A DNA stretch of 64,000 bases. It comes from WHSW01 sp963781265 (GTDB lineage: Bacteria; Actinomycetota; Thermoleophilia; Solirubrobacterales; 70-9). Under the pieces are notes generated by a model. That model saw nothing but the letters and a program-made list of their open reading frames with translations, was not told the origin of the DNA and did not search any database. Shown here piece after piece: positions 40,389-49,826 of this stretch (within the stretch, counting starts at the first letter, position 1; every line of letters starts with the position of its first letter). The DNA is taken from positions 1-64,000 of the forward strand of contig CAWAFH010000008.1 of NCBI GenBank assembly GCA_963781265.1. The letters are read 5' to 3'. The position numbers were made by a program, and so were the translations under genes.

Positions 40389-41288
40389 TCAGGCGTCCCA
40401 GATCTTCCAATTGGAGAAGTCGCGGCCGGTGAGCTCGCGCAGCCGCTCGGCGTCGGCGCGCAGCTCCGCGAGAGTCTCGGGGGGCAGCGAGGCGCGCACG
40501 TCGGGGCGCTTGATCGCCCGGCGCAGCGGGAGGCGGTCGTCGAGCACGAGCCAGAAGTTCGAGGGAAAGAGGCGGCCGCGGCGGCCGCGGCCCAGCTTCT
40601 CGAGCCGGACGGCGAGCCGCGTCGCCCGCGTCTTGCCCGAGGTCTGGTGGCGCTCCTGCTCGAAGCGCGGATGCTCGAACGAGGCGTCGACGCCGACGAA
40701 GTCGAACACCTGGCGCAGCGTCTCCATCCGCCTGTGGCGAAGCTCGGACTGCTGGAAGACGAGGACCTGCTCCTTGGGGTAGTGCTCGAGGAAGCGCTCG
40801 AGCTGCATCGCGTACTTGGAGCGCGTCACGTACGACGTGTTGGGGTGCGCGAGGGTCTCGGCCAGGGTCCCCTTCTCGCGGCGCTTGGCGTAGTTGTGGA
40901 CCCAGTGGGCGGCGATCCGCTCGAGCGGGTCGCGGACCATGTAGATCAGCTTCGCGTCGGGCACCACCGAGGCCATCCGCTCGGGGACGCCCTCGTGCTG
41001 TGGGAAGGCCGTGTAGTTGGGCGAGGCCTCGCCGCGGACCCGCGCGTCGGCGTCGAACTGCGACTTGTACCAGTCGATCCCGCGCGGCCAGTTGCGCTCC
41101 TCGATGAAGAAGTTGAGCTCCTTGGGCTTCGACATCGAGACCTCCGGGTGGAGGCTGAGGTAGTAGTGCAGGACGCTCGTCCCGCACTTCTGCGCCCCGA
41201 TCACGATCAGGTTGGGAAGGGCGCCGGCGCGTGTTTCAGCGCCCGACGCCGCTTGATCAAGCGGCTTTACGGATGTAGAGGCCTCCAT
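40389..41288 (-). CDS. sulfotransferase (PAPS-dependent) no. 1
   Basis: About 299 aa. The 5'-phosphosulfate loop is VIGAQKCGTSVLHYYLS and the 3'-phosphate site is YMVRDPLERIAAHWVHNY, as in heparan/Stf0-like sulfotransferases that transfer sulfate from PAPS to carbohydrate hydroxyls. ATG 41288 (MEASTSVKPLDQ) chosen. It lies between the glycosyltransferase and the flippase in the cluster, so its substrate is probably the glycan. Confidence 0.88.
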   Translation of the reverse strand: MEASTSVKPLDQAASGAETRAGALPNLIVIGAQKCGTSVLHYYLSLHPEVSMSKPKELNFFIEERNWPRGIDWYKSQFDADARVRGEASPNYTAFPQHEGVPERMASVVPDAKLIYMVRDPLERIAAHWVHNYAKRREKGTLAETLAHPNTSYVTRSKYAMQLERFLEHYPKEQVLVFQQSELRHRRMETLRQVFDFVGVDASFEHPRFEQERHQTSGKTRATRLAVRLEKLGRGRRGRLFPSNFWLVLDDRLPLRRAIKRPDVRASLPPETLAELRADAERLRELTGRDFSNWKIWDA

Positions 41289-41298
41289 AGGAGCGACC

Positions 41299-42856
41299 TC
41301 AGGGTACCGAAGGCACCGCCAGGCCACCCCGCGCGGCGACCACCTTGCGCGGCCGCGGGCGCTCGGCGCGGATCAGCGCCATCCGCTCGGCCACGAAGTC
41401 GTCGTAGGCGAGCCCGCTGAGCTGCGCCTCGCGGCTCGACGCGGCGGGGATGTGCTCGACCCCGACCCCGAGCGCGCGCAGCTCACCGAGCGCCCGGAGC
41501 GCGTCGGTGACGACCAGGGTCCGCTCGGGCCGCTCCCCCGCCTCGGCCGCGGCCGCGCGCACCGCCTCGGCCACGCGCTCGGGTTCGATCCCGACCGCGA
41601 ACACCAGCGCCCGCGCGCGCGGCTTGGTGAGCTGCTGCCTCGTGAGCCGATAAGCGGTCTGCGGCAAGCTGCCGAAAAAGCTCCCCCAGCGCCGCCGAAA
41701 CTCCCTCCCCCCGCGCCGACGGGTTGATTCCGTTGCCCCCTCTAGCGTTTTCAACCCGTCGGCGGGGTGGGCCGGGGCGCCGGCTGTCAGCCACGCGGCT
41801 GCGTCCCTCGCTCCGGTTGCGGGAGGCAGGGCGAGCCAGGGTCGTGGCGATCGCGGCGCGTTCGCCCGGATCGAGGAGGCGGTCGAGCTGCGCCTCGAGG
41901 CGCGGGTCGGTGGGACCGTCGACGCCGAGGCCGATCCCGGCGCGGTCGGCGTAGCGCGCGCGAGCGGGCTGGTCGTCGGTGCGGCGCGCCATCGGCACGA
42001 AGAGGCTGGGCACCCCGAGCTCGATCAGCTCGTGGTAGGCGTTGTAGCCGGCGGCGGCGACCGCCCCGTCGAAGGCCGCGAAGTAGCGGCTCATGGGGTA
42101 GGTGGCGCGCAGGTCGATCACCCCCTCCGGGACCTCGTCGGCGGCGGTGAGCGCCGATGAGAGCGCCGCAACCTGGACGTCCCCGCCCGCGGTCAACCGG
42201 GCGAGCGTCCGGCGCGTCGCCTCGCGCACCTCGGCCCCCTGGCCGAGCGTGACGAGGACCGCCGGGCGCCCCGGGTCGAGGCCGAGCTCGGCGGCGGCGG
42301 CGGCGCGGTCGAGCAGCTCCTCGCGGTCCAGGAGCACGATCGGGCCGACCCGGTGGGCGCGCTCGCGGAGGGCGACGGTCGGGCCGACGTCCTCGGATTC
42401 GGCGAGCTCGCCCGGCTCGATCACCGCGTCGAAGGCCCCGGCGCGGTTCAGAGGCACCCGGCTCGCGCCGCGCCTCCACAGCGGCCGCCGGCACCAGACG
42501 ACGGTCCCGGCCGACGGCAACGCCCCGAGCAACGCCTCGTACGGGTGGGTGCCGTCGAACACGATCAGGTCGGGCTCGGCCTCGTTGATCACCGCCCGCA
42601 GGCGCGCGCGCAGGCGGCGCGACCAGCGGTAGTCGTTGCCCGCGCCGGGGGTCGCGTACGAGGCCACGTACTCGACCGGAAAGCCCATGCTCTCGACCAC
42701 CGGGGCGGCCGCCGACAGGGTGAGAAAGAGCGGCTCGGCCCGGTCGCCGAGCCGGCGCGCGATCGCCATCGAGCGGGTCAGGTGACCGAGCCCCGTCCCG
42801 TTCGAGGTCGTGAACAGGATCCGCGGGCGGTCGCCGCGGACGGGCGGCTCGGTCAA
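41299..42856 (-). pseudogene. GT-B glycosyltransferase with C-terminal extension, one frameshift
   Basis: The N-terminal part RILFTTSNGTGLGHLTRSMA is a MurG/GT28-like nucleotide-sugar glycosyltransferase; the donor site reads AAAGYNAYHELIELGVPSLF and VPMARRTDDQPARARY. Near 41838 the frame must shift by one base to continue as LALPPATGARDAAAWLTAGA and into a further 180-aa segment (ALVFAVGIEPERVAEAVRAA), ending at 41299. The start is TTG 42856, overlapping the upstream sulfotransferase TGA. Either a sequencing error or an inactivated gene. Confidence 0.7.
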
Positions 42857-43833
42857 TGCCCGGATGCGGCCAGCGCGCGCTCGTACGAGCGGCGCAGGAC
42901 CGGCGCGCAGTGGTAGCCCTCGGCCTCGAGCCGCGTCAGGGTCGCCTCGTACAGCTCGACGATCGACGCCTGCTCCGCGTCCGAGAGCCCGGTCCGCCAG
43001 CGCTCGCGGTGAGCGGCGTCGGAGCTCATCTCGGCGTCGAAGAACTCGCGCATGGCCGGCTCGTCGGCGACGCCGAGGAAGCCGAGCAGCTCGGCGTAGG
43101 CGCCCTCGCGGTCGGAGTCGACCAGCTCGTCGAGGCTGATCACCCGGAGGCGCTCGCGGTCGGCGGCGCTCAGGCCGCGCACGCCCTCCTCGGCCAGGCG
43201 CAGCCGGTCGGCCCAGAACTCGATCCCGGAGGCGACGTCGGTCGGGTGGTGGGGCTTCTGGCGCAGCGAGACCTTCGACGACCCCGAGTCGCGCCCGTCG
43301 CGCACCGAGTGCACGAAGCGGGCCTCGGGGAAGATCTCGGCGAGCCCGTCGGCGGCGGCGATCGTGAAGCAGCTCATCTCGACCAGGATCGGCTTGCCGG
43401 CCCTGTCCGCGAGCGGCTGCAGCAGGTCGTAGAACAGCGTCCGCGATGCCTGAAGCAGGTCCTCGCCATGAGTTCTCTCGAACCGCCCGACCGCCTCCTC
43501 GAAGCGGTCGGGCGCCGTGATCTGGTGGAGGCCGCGGTCGTGGCCGCGGCCGAGCGCCCGCCACTTGGCCCGCACGTAGGCGCGGTCGCCGACCCGGACG
43601 CGGTGCCACCAGTAGCCCCGCAGCTTGCGGACGAAGTCCTCGGGCTCGGTGCGGCCGCGCACGACGTCGGCGAGCCCCTTCGGGTTGCAGTGGAAGCGGC
43701 ACTCGATCGGGACGCCGTAAAAGCGCGAATGGCGATCGAGCAGGTAGCTGAGGATGTGGGTGCCGCTGCGGCCGGTGCCGCCGACGAAGACGAGGTCGGC
43801 GGGCCCGCTCGGGCTCTGTTCAGGGGCGCTCAT
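42853..43833 (-). CDS. sulfotransferase no. 2
   Basis: A 326-aa PAPS-type sulfotransferase with FVGGTGRSGTHILSYLLDRH as phosphosulfate loop and ARFVHSVRDGRDSGSSKVS as 3'-phosphate site. It is a paralogue of the gene just upstream (same loop and a similar C-terminal ERW-type helix). Its stop overlaps the start of the glycosyltransferase and its start overlaps sulfotransferase 3 by 14 bp, so the genes are translationally coupled. Confidence 0.88.
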   Translation of the reverse strand: MSAPEQSPSGPADLVFVGGTGRSGTHILSYLLDRHSRFYGVPIECRFHCNPKGLADVVRGRTEPEDFVRKLRGYWWHRVRVGDRAYVRAKWRALGRGHDRGLHQITAPDRFEEAVGRFERTHGEDLLQASRTLFYDLLQPLADRAGKPILVEMSCFTIAAADGLAEIFPEARFVHSVRDGRDSGSSKVSLRQKPHHPTDVASGIEFWADRLRLAEEGVRGLSAADRERLRVISLDELVDSDREGAYAELLGFLGVADEPAMREFFDAEMSSDAAHRERWRTGLSDAEQASIVELYEATLTRLEAEGYHCAPVLRRSYERALAASGH

Positions 43834-44836
43834 CAGGCCCTCGATCGTAGACGTAGATCAACGGGTCGAGATGATCGTCGGTGCGCTCGAGCGCGTGGCG
43901 AAGCAGCGGCGCGCAGCGGGCGCCGTCGGCGGCGAGCCGGTCGAGCGACTCGCGGTACAGGCGCTCGAGCTCGGCCGCCTTGCGCGCCGAGATCCCCTCG
44001 CGCCAGCGTTCCTTGTTGGCGCCCTCGGTGGTCATCTTGTTCGAGAAGTAGCGGCGGGTGCGCTTGGTCGGCGGCCCGCCCAAGAAGCGGAACAGCGGCC
44101 GCAGCGCCAGGCGGGCGCGCTGCATGCGGACGAGCTCGTCGAGGCTGACGGTCAACAGGCCGCCGGCCGGGATCGAGTCGGCGCCCCGCTCGATCGCCCG
44201 GATCCGCTCCTCCCACCACTCGATCCCCTGCACGCGGGTTCGCGGGCGGACCAGGCCCCGGGTCTGCGCGACGCGGGACGCCGAAGCGTCGCGGCCGTCG
44301 CGCACGACGTGGATGAACTTCGCCTCCGGGAAGACGGCGGTCAGGGTGTCGGCGCGAGCGACCGTGTCGGTGCTCTGCTCGACCAGCGCGATCGCGCGGT
44401 CCTCCTCCTCGACGCGGAACCAGAGCAGGTCGTAGAACAGGCGCCGGCAGGCGCCGCTCAGGTCATCGGCGTGGCCGGCCTCGAACGTGGCCAGGGCGGC
44501 GTCGTAGCGCTCGCGGTCGACGAACCGGTACATGCCGCGGAAGCGGTTGGTCTGAAAGCCCTTCCACCAGAAGCCGCGCATCCGCTTGAGGAACTGCTGC
44601 GGCGTCACCTCGCCCGAGAGCAGCCCGGGGAAGCCCTCGGGGTCGGTGTGGAAGCGGACCTCGACCGGCACGAGCGCGTAGCGGTTGTGGCGCGAGATCA
44701 GCTGCGAGAGCACGTGGGTGCCGCTGCGGCCGGTGCCGCCGACGAAGACCAGCTTCGCGGTCTCCGGCGCGCGCTCGGCGAGCTCGCCACCGAGGATCGG
44801 CGAGGGGGCCTCGTCGGGGGTGCCGAAGTGCGGCAT
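43820..44836 (-). CDS. sulfotransferase no. 3
   Basis: A 338-aa paralogue of sulfotransferase 2: FVGGTGRSGTHVLSQLISRH, AKFIHVVRDGRDASASRVA. It starts at ATG 44836, overlapping the TGA of the upstream membrane protein. Two tandem copies with different C-termini imply sulfation at two different positions of the same product. Confidence 0.88.
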   Translation of the reverse strand: MPHFGTPDEAPSPILGGELAERAPETAKLVFVGGTGRSGTHVLSQLISRHNRYALVPVEVRFHTDPEGFPGLLSGEVTPQQFLKRMRGFWWKGFQTNRFRGMYRFVDRERYDAALATFEAGHADDLSGACRRLFYDLLWFRVEEEDRAIALVEQSTDTVARADTLTAVFPEAKFIHVVRDGRDASASRVAQTRGLVRPRTRVQGIEWWEERIRAIERGADSIPAGGLLTVSLDELVRMQRARLALRPLFRFLGGPPTKRTRRYFSNKMTTEGANKERWREGISARKAAELERLYRESLDRLAADGARCAPLLRHALERTDDHLDPLIYVYDRGPDERP

Positions 44837-47196
44837 CAGCCGTTGCCCCCGTTCTTCTCGTACGCGTAGTGGTCGACGTAGCGGTCGCACGCGGCCGAGA
44901 GCGCCACCGTGCGCGGTGGGTTCTGGGAGGCCGCGAGGTTGCCGAGCCAGACCAGCCGCCGGGCCCCGAGCGCGTCTGCGAGGCCGCCGGCCTCGCGCGC
45001 GCGGACGATGATCTCGGCGCTGCTGCTGTCCCCGGTGTCGATCTGGCCTGCGGGCCAGTAGGCGCCCCGGCCCGCGCCGCTGAGGTACATGCCCTCGAGC
45101 GAGGCGGGCAGCTCCGCGACCGTCCGGCCGTCGTAGACGACTTCGAGCGGGGCCTGCGAGTGGTATTGCAGCGAGAGGGCGTAGCGCCCGGGCCTCGGAA
45201 GGCTCAGGTCGATCCTTGCCTCGCCGGGCGCCTGCCAGCCGCTTTCCTGCCCGGCGACCCGCGCCGCGGGCGGCGCCGGCTGGTCCCAGTCCCCGTAGTC
45301 GGCCAACGCGGGCTCGGGCAGGACCACCGCCTCGCCGGGGCGCTGCCGACCGGGCGGGCACTCGTAGACGGCGCCCGGGTCGCCGCCCTCGTCGAGCACC
45401 TTGGAGCGCGGCGTCTCACCGTCACGCTCCCAGAGCACGTAGTCGCCGTCGATCGCGACCTGGCGGAAGTTCGGCGGCGCCGTCGACTGGAAGCCGGCGG
45501 TGGTCGTGATCGCGTACTTGAACTTGTCGAGCTGGCCGGAGTCGAGCGAGTCGAAGTCGGCGGCCAGCCCCTGCTGCCAGGTCTTCTCGGGGCGCGCGTC
45601 GATCTCCTCGGGGACGTAGCCGGCCGGGGCGCGGGCGAGGGTCTTGCGCAGGTAGTAGCCGGCGAAGCGGTCGACGCCGAGGAAGGCGAGCGGCTCGCCC
45701 TCGGCGCGCTCGGCAAGCCGCTCGAGCGCCAGCTGGCGATCGTCGAAGCCGATCGGGGCGTCGCGAAGCGCCAGCAGCGTGGAGAGGGTCGCGAGGATGG
45801 CGACGAGGGTGCCGGCGGCATAGCGGGCCAGCGTTGCTCGCCGTCCGCCGCTCGCCGGTTGCAGGAGCGCTCGGAGGCTGATCAGGAGCACCAGCGGCGC
45901 CAGCACCGCGAGCGCCTTCGCCTGCACGTGGATCTCGGCGAAGGCGCGAGTGCCGAGGTAGACGATCCCGCCGGTGATCAGCATCGCGAGCAGCGCCGAT
46001 TGGCGGGTGCGGATCAACGTCCAGGTTCCATAGGCGATCGCGAGCGCGCCGATCGCGACGGCGACGAGCGCCCCGGAGACCTCCCCGCGGACGATCCGGA
46101 AGTCGCCGGCCGGCCAGATCCCGAGCGCCTCGCCGGGGAAGACGGGCGAGCTCAACCGCCCGGCCGACGCCTGGACGTCGGCGATCTTCGAGGCGAACTC
46201 CCGGGAGGGCGTGAACGCGACCGCCGCGATGGCGATCAGGATCAGGACCGCGACCGCGAGGGTGACCTTGTGGGCGAGCAGGCCGTCGCGCACCGCGGCC
46301 CAGTCGACCGGGCTGCGCCCGGCGAGCGCCTCGAGCACCAGCCACAGCGGCATCGCGATCACGAACCAGGCGAGGCCCGGGGCGCTGAACGTGAAGACGC
46401 TGGCGGCGGCGAGCAGCAGGCCGATACCGACGATCGACCGCCACGGTGGCGGCCCGGGATCGGCCTCGGTGCCGCCGCGGGAGGCGAGGGCGAGGGCGAA
46501 GCCCAGCACGAACAGCGCCATCGCCGTCTCCTTGAAGGCGCTCTGGGCCAGGAACGAGGCGGCCAGGTACGGGAGGCCGGCCAGGGCCGCGATCGCGATC
46601 CGGCGGCCCGCCGGCATCCGCTCGAGCCCGGCGAGCGCGGTCAGGGCCGTGAGCACCGGGATCGCCAGCAGCAGGCCGTTGAAGGCGCTGACCAGCGACG
46701 CCCCGGTCACCTGCGCCGCGATCACGGCGACCGCCTGCGGGCCGATCGGATAGCCGAAGCGCACCGCGCTCGGCTCGGGACCGAAGCCGTGCTGCAGCCA
46801 ATCCGCCCAGTAGAGCTGAGCCGCGTGGTCGTTGGTGTAGACGCCCTCGCCGAGGACTCCGACGCGATCTGAGATCAGAAAGGGAAGCGTCGCCGCGGCG
46901 AGCACGATCGCCACCGCGCCGACCGCGACCTGCCAGCCGGGGGCCTCGCCGGTACGGCGCAGGTCGCGCAGCGCGACCGCGACCGCGGCGATCACCGCGA
47001 GGCCGATCAGGATCGCCGCGGTCGTCGCCCTTCCCGGCAGGCGGATCAGCAGCGGCGCGGCGACCACGAGCGCGGCGAACCCGGTCACCCCGGAGAGCCA
47101 GGGCGGCCGCGGGCGGCCGAGCGCGACCAGGATCGCGCGCCCGACCGCGAGCGAGGCGGCGCAGATCAGGAGGGTGCAGGCGTAGATCGAGAGCAT
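44836..47196 (-). CDS. large polytopic membrane protein (GT-C-like) with C-terminal domain
   Basis: A 786-aa protein with about twelve membrane helices in the first ~480 residues and a soluble C-terminal domain with a carbohydrate-binding-module-like sheet (RYALSLQYHSQAPLEVVYDG). No exact family is recognised. It resembles lipid-phosphosugar-dependent GT-C transferases in layout, with acidic loop DHAAQLYWADWLQHGF after an early helix. ATG 47196 chosen. It follows the other GT-C protein by 12 bp. Confidence 0.6.
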   Translation of the reverse strand: MLSIYACTLLICAASLAVGRAILVALGRPRPPWLSGVTGFAALVVAAPLLIRLPGRATTAAILIGLAVIAAVAVALRDLRRTGEAPGWQVAVGAVAIVLAAATLPFLISDRVGVLGEGVYTNDHAAQLYWADWLQHGFGPEPSAVRFGYPIGPQAVAVIAAQVTGASLVSAFNGLLLAIPVLTALTALAGLERMPAGRRIAIAALAGLPYLAASFLAQSAFKETAMALFVLGFALALASRGGTEADPGPPPWRSIVGIGLLLAAASVFTFSAPGLAWFVIAMPLWLVLEALAGRSPVDWAAVRDGLLAHKVTLAVAVLILIAIAAVAFTPSREFASKIADVQASAGRLSSPVFPGEALGIWPAGDFRIVRGEVSGALVAVAIGALAIAYGTWTLIRTRQSALLAMLITGGIVYLGTRAFAEIHVQAKALAVLAPLVLLISLRALLQPASGGRRATLARYAAGTLVAILATLSTLLALRDAPIGFDDRQLALERLAERAEGEPLAFLGVDRFAGYYLRKTLARAPAGYVPEEIDARPEKTWQQGLAADFDSLDSGQLDKFKYAITTTAGFQSTAPPNFRQVAIDGDYVLWERDGETPRSKVLDEGGDPGAVYECPPGRQRPGEAVVLPEPALADYGDWDQPAPPAARVAGQESGWQAPGEARIDLSLPRPGRYALSLQYHSQAPLEVVYDGRTVAELPASLEGMYLSGAGRGAYWPAGQIDTGDSSSAEIIVRAREAGGLADALGARRLVWLGNLAASQNPPRTVALSAACDRYVDHYAYEKNGGNG

Positions 47197-47208
47197 CGGC
47201 GAGGGCCG

Positions 47209-49428
47209 CTAGGGCTGGTTGGCGGTCGGGTCCTCGTTGACGGAATCGCCGTCGAGCTCGGCCGCGCTCAGATCCGGAAGGTTGCCGCAGGCGCTCGGAT
47301 CGGGCGGCGCGGTGAGCTCGAAGACGCTCACCGGGCCATCGCGCAGGATCTGCTTCGCCCCCGGGTCCGTGCGCGTCCACAGCGCCTCCTTGGTGTCCGT
47401 CAGCGTGCCGGGGTCGAACGGGTCGTAGGTGGTGACGACGTGGGTGTAGCCCCCGTCGGCGAGCGCCTGGCGCCACTCGGCACAGGTCGGGATCCGCTCG
47501 TAGGCGCCGTCCGGGCCCTCGGTGCCCAGCCACTGGACCTCGTTCGAGAGGTCGGTCCCGTAGAACGGGAACTGGTTGAAGACGCCGCGGATCCCGGCGA
47601 CGGCGACCTTGGCGTCGCGCAGGTCGCGCGCCCAGCGCGCCGCGTCGGCGAGCTTCAGCTGCGGGCTCAGGTTCTCGTAGCGGCGCTCGAGGTAGTGGCG
47701 CTGCTCCCACCATCCGGCCCCGAGCGCTCCGATCGCGACCACCGCGGCGATCCCGGCGGCCCAGGCGAGCGGCGCGCCGGCGCCCCAGCGTCCGCGCGAG
47801 CGCAGCCACTGGATCAGCGCGAAGGCGACGAGCACCGCGACCCCGGCCGCGACCGCCCCCTTGACGTGTCCCTGCTGCCACTGGACGAGCGAGATCGCCG
47901 TCGCCGCGAAGAGGACGCAGAGCCCGCCGAGCGTGAGCAGGCGCGACCGGTGGCTGGCCCGAAGCGTGGGCAGGCAGGGCAGGATCGCGAGCCCGATCGC
48001 GGCCGCCGGCGCCAGGTAGCGCACGTTCCAGACGAAGGCGATCGGCCTGCCCTCCTCGCCGGCCGCGGTCAGCGGGGTGACCAGGTAGGCGAGCGCGGTG
48101 AACAGCACGACCGCGCCGAGCACGCGCAGCAGCGGCTCGCGCCCGCGCCACAGCGCGTAGACGCCACCGCCGAGGAAGGCGATCAGGACGAGCGGCCAGA
48201 GGAAGCCGAACGAGTCGTCGAGCCCGGGGAAGAACCAGTCGGACCAGACGCCGAAGTCGGTCGCGTAGTGAAAGACCGAGAACCCGGGGCGCAGCTCGAG
48301 CGCCCGCTCGGGCATCGGCAGCCCGAGCGGCCCGAACGACGTGTACGGGATCGGGTTGCCGATCGCGATCGCGTTGCGAACGAACCAGTAGCCGCCGGTG
48401 AGCACGGCCGGGAGCGCGAACCACGCCGCGGCGCGCACTCGCGCTCCGCGCGGGGCGATGACGACGAGCCCGACGAACAGGGCAACGACAGGGGCCAGGA
48501 AGCTCAGCTTCGTACCGGCCGCCAGGCCGGCGGCGAGCCCCGCGACGGCCAGCGCCGCACGGTCGTGATCGGCGGCACCCTCCGCATCGCCCGTTGTCCG
48601 CGCTGCCCGTGCGTTCACGAGGACCGCAACCGCGCAGAGGATCAGCGCGACGCCGACGATGTCGTTGAGCGCCTCGCCGGCCTGGAACTCGACCAGGTTC
48701 TGGGCGCCGAGCGCGATCGCGCCGCCGATCAGCGACTGCGGGCCGAGGCCGTACGGGCGGCCGATCGAGTAGGCGGCGGTGAGGCCGAGGCCGAGCCAGC
48801 CGAGATTGAGGAGCGGCGAGAGGATGTCGCGGTCGAACGCCAGCAGCGGGACCGCGTGCACCACCTCGGAGTTCGCCGGATAGAACGAGGCGAAGAAGAT
48901 CGGGTCGAAGTAGTCGATCGTCCCGAAGTGGGCGCCGTGCGCGAACCGGGTCGCGAGCGGCATGTGGTACCAGAGGGAGTCGGCCCGGTCCATGCCTCCG
49001 GCGAGGCTCCCGAGCGTCGGGACCATCCACGCGGCGACGACCACCGCCACCGCGCCGGCGGCGAGCCAGGCGGCGACGCGCGAGGCCTCCGGCGCCGGCA
49101 ACGGGCCCGACTCGAGCGGCGAGCGGCGAGCGGCGAACGCGTGCGCCGCCGCCGCGATCGCCATCGAGCCGAGGATCATCGTCCACGCCTCGAAGGCGGC
49201 GAAGGTGCCGAGCGCCTCGGCGAGCAGGACCAGCGCGGAAAGCCCGAGCACGGCCTCGGCGACCCGGGCCGGCGCCCCGCTCCAGCCGCCGAGCAGCGCC
49301 CCGCGCACCCGCCATGCGGCGTAGGCGAGCGGCGCGACGATCAGCGCCAGCACGAGCACGCCGAGCAGGTAGGCGCCGGCGTCGAGGGTGCGCTCGGAAG
49401 CGGGGGCGAAGCTGAACGCGGCGCTCAT
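47209..49428 (-). CDS. GT-C-like membrane glycosyltransferase
   Basis: A 739-aa polytopic protein with about twelve helices. An early periplasmic loop has GGMDRADSLWYHMPLATRFA, including the acidic pair typical of GT-C (ArnT/PMT-type) polyprenyl-phosphosugar transferases. The C-terminal ~150 residues form a periplasmic domain (YTHVVTTYDPFDPGTLTDTK). First gene of the glycan cluster, directly downstream of the ftsB-like gene. A heptamer repeat lies in it near 49115-49135. Confidence 0.65.
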   Translation of the reverse strand: MSAAFSFAPASERTLDAGAYLLGVLVLALIVAPLAYAAWRVRGALLGGWSGAPARVAEAVLGLSALVLLAEALGTFAAFEAWTMILGSMAIAAAAHAFAARRSPLESGPLPAPEASRVAAWLAAGAVAVVVAAWMVPTLGSLAGGMDRADSLWYHMPLATRFAHGAHFGTIDYFDPIFFASFYPANSEVVHAVPLLAFDRDILSPLLNLGWLGLGLTAAYSIGRPYGLGPQSLIGGAIALGAQNLVEFQAGEALNDIVGVALILCAVAVLVNARAARTTGDAEGAADHDRAALAVAGLAAGLAAGTKLSFLAPVVALFVGLVVIAPRGARVRAAAWFALPAVLTGGYWFVRNAIAIGNPIPYTSFGPLGLPMPERALELRPGFSVFHYATDFGVWSDWFFPGLDDSFGFLWPLVLIAFLGGGVYALWRGREPLLRVLGAVVLFTALAYLVTPLTAAGEEGRPIAFVWNVRYLAPAAAIGLAILPCLPTLRASHRSRLLTLGGLCVLFAATAISLVQWQQGHVKGAVAAGVAVLVAFALIQWLRSRGRWGAGAPLAWAAGIAAVVAIGALGAGWWEQRHYLERRYENLSPQLKLADAARWARDLRDAKVAVAGIRGVFNQFPFYGTDLSNEVQWLGTEGPDGAYERIPTCAEWRQALADGGYTHVVTTYDPFDPGTLTDTKEALWTRTDPGAKQILRDGPVSVFELTAPPDPSACGNLPDLSAAELDGDSVNEDPTANQP
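49115..49135. repeat. triplicated 7-mer (AGCGGCG)x3
   Basis: Three exact copies of AGCGGCG inside the GT-C gene. The reverse complement CGCCGCT occurs three times in tandem twice more, at 55599-55621 and 56278-56300, both inside mfd. Confidence 0.7.
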
Positions 49429-49444
49429 CGGCGCCGTCCGCCGG

Positions 49445-49798
49445 CTACTTGTTGAGGCCGCGGACCACGTAGGCGCCCTCGCCCACCGCGGTCATCCCGA
49501 TCTTGCGAGCGCCGCGCTCGGCGGCGTCGGGGCCCTCCAGGTTGGTGAGCCGCTGCTTGAGCTTGGCGTTCTCCGTCTGCAGCTCGGCGAGCGAGGCGTG
49601 CTCGGCCTTCGAGTCGCGCCAGGCGTCGAGGAAGTTGATCGACGGCCCGATGTAGGAGATGCAGATCACCGCGAGGACGAGGACGAGCACCACTCGGCCG
49701 ACCCGGTCCCAGTGGATCCGGCTGGCGCCTCCGCGGCTGCGGGTTCGGGGCGCCGGCTTCAACCGGTAGCCGCGGGCGGCCTGGGCGCGGGTGCTCAC
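49445..49798 (-). CDS. FtsB/DivIC-like septum formation protein
   Basis: A 117-aa bitopic protein: basic cytoplasmic start, one membrane helix (VGRVVLVLVLAVICISYIG) and an extracytoplasmic coiled coil (SLAELQTENAKLKQRLTNLE) that in the family holds the FtsQLB division complex together. The position right after eno is the conserved actinobacterial one (Rv1024-like). Confidence 0.88.
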   Translation of the reverse strand: MSTRAQAARGYRLKPAPRTRSRGGASRIHWDRVGRVVLVLVLAVICISYIGPSINFLDAWRDSKAEHASLAELQTENAKLKQRLTNLEGPDAAERGARKIGMTAVGEGAYVVRGLNK

Positions 49799-49826
49799 GC
49801 CTGATCCGTTCGGCGCGGATGGGCGA

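Noticed and set aside
45422..49315. A 1297-codon alternative frame across the GT-C genes
   Set aside because: Arg/Ala/Gly-rich translation without any domain; the other frame gives clean membrane helices.
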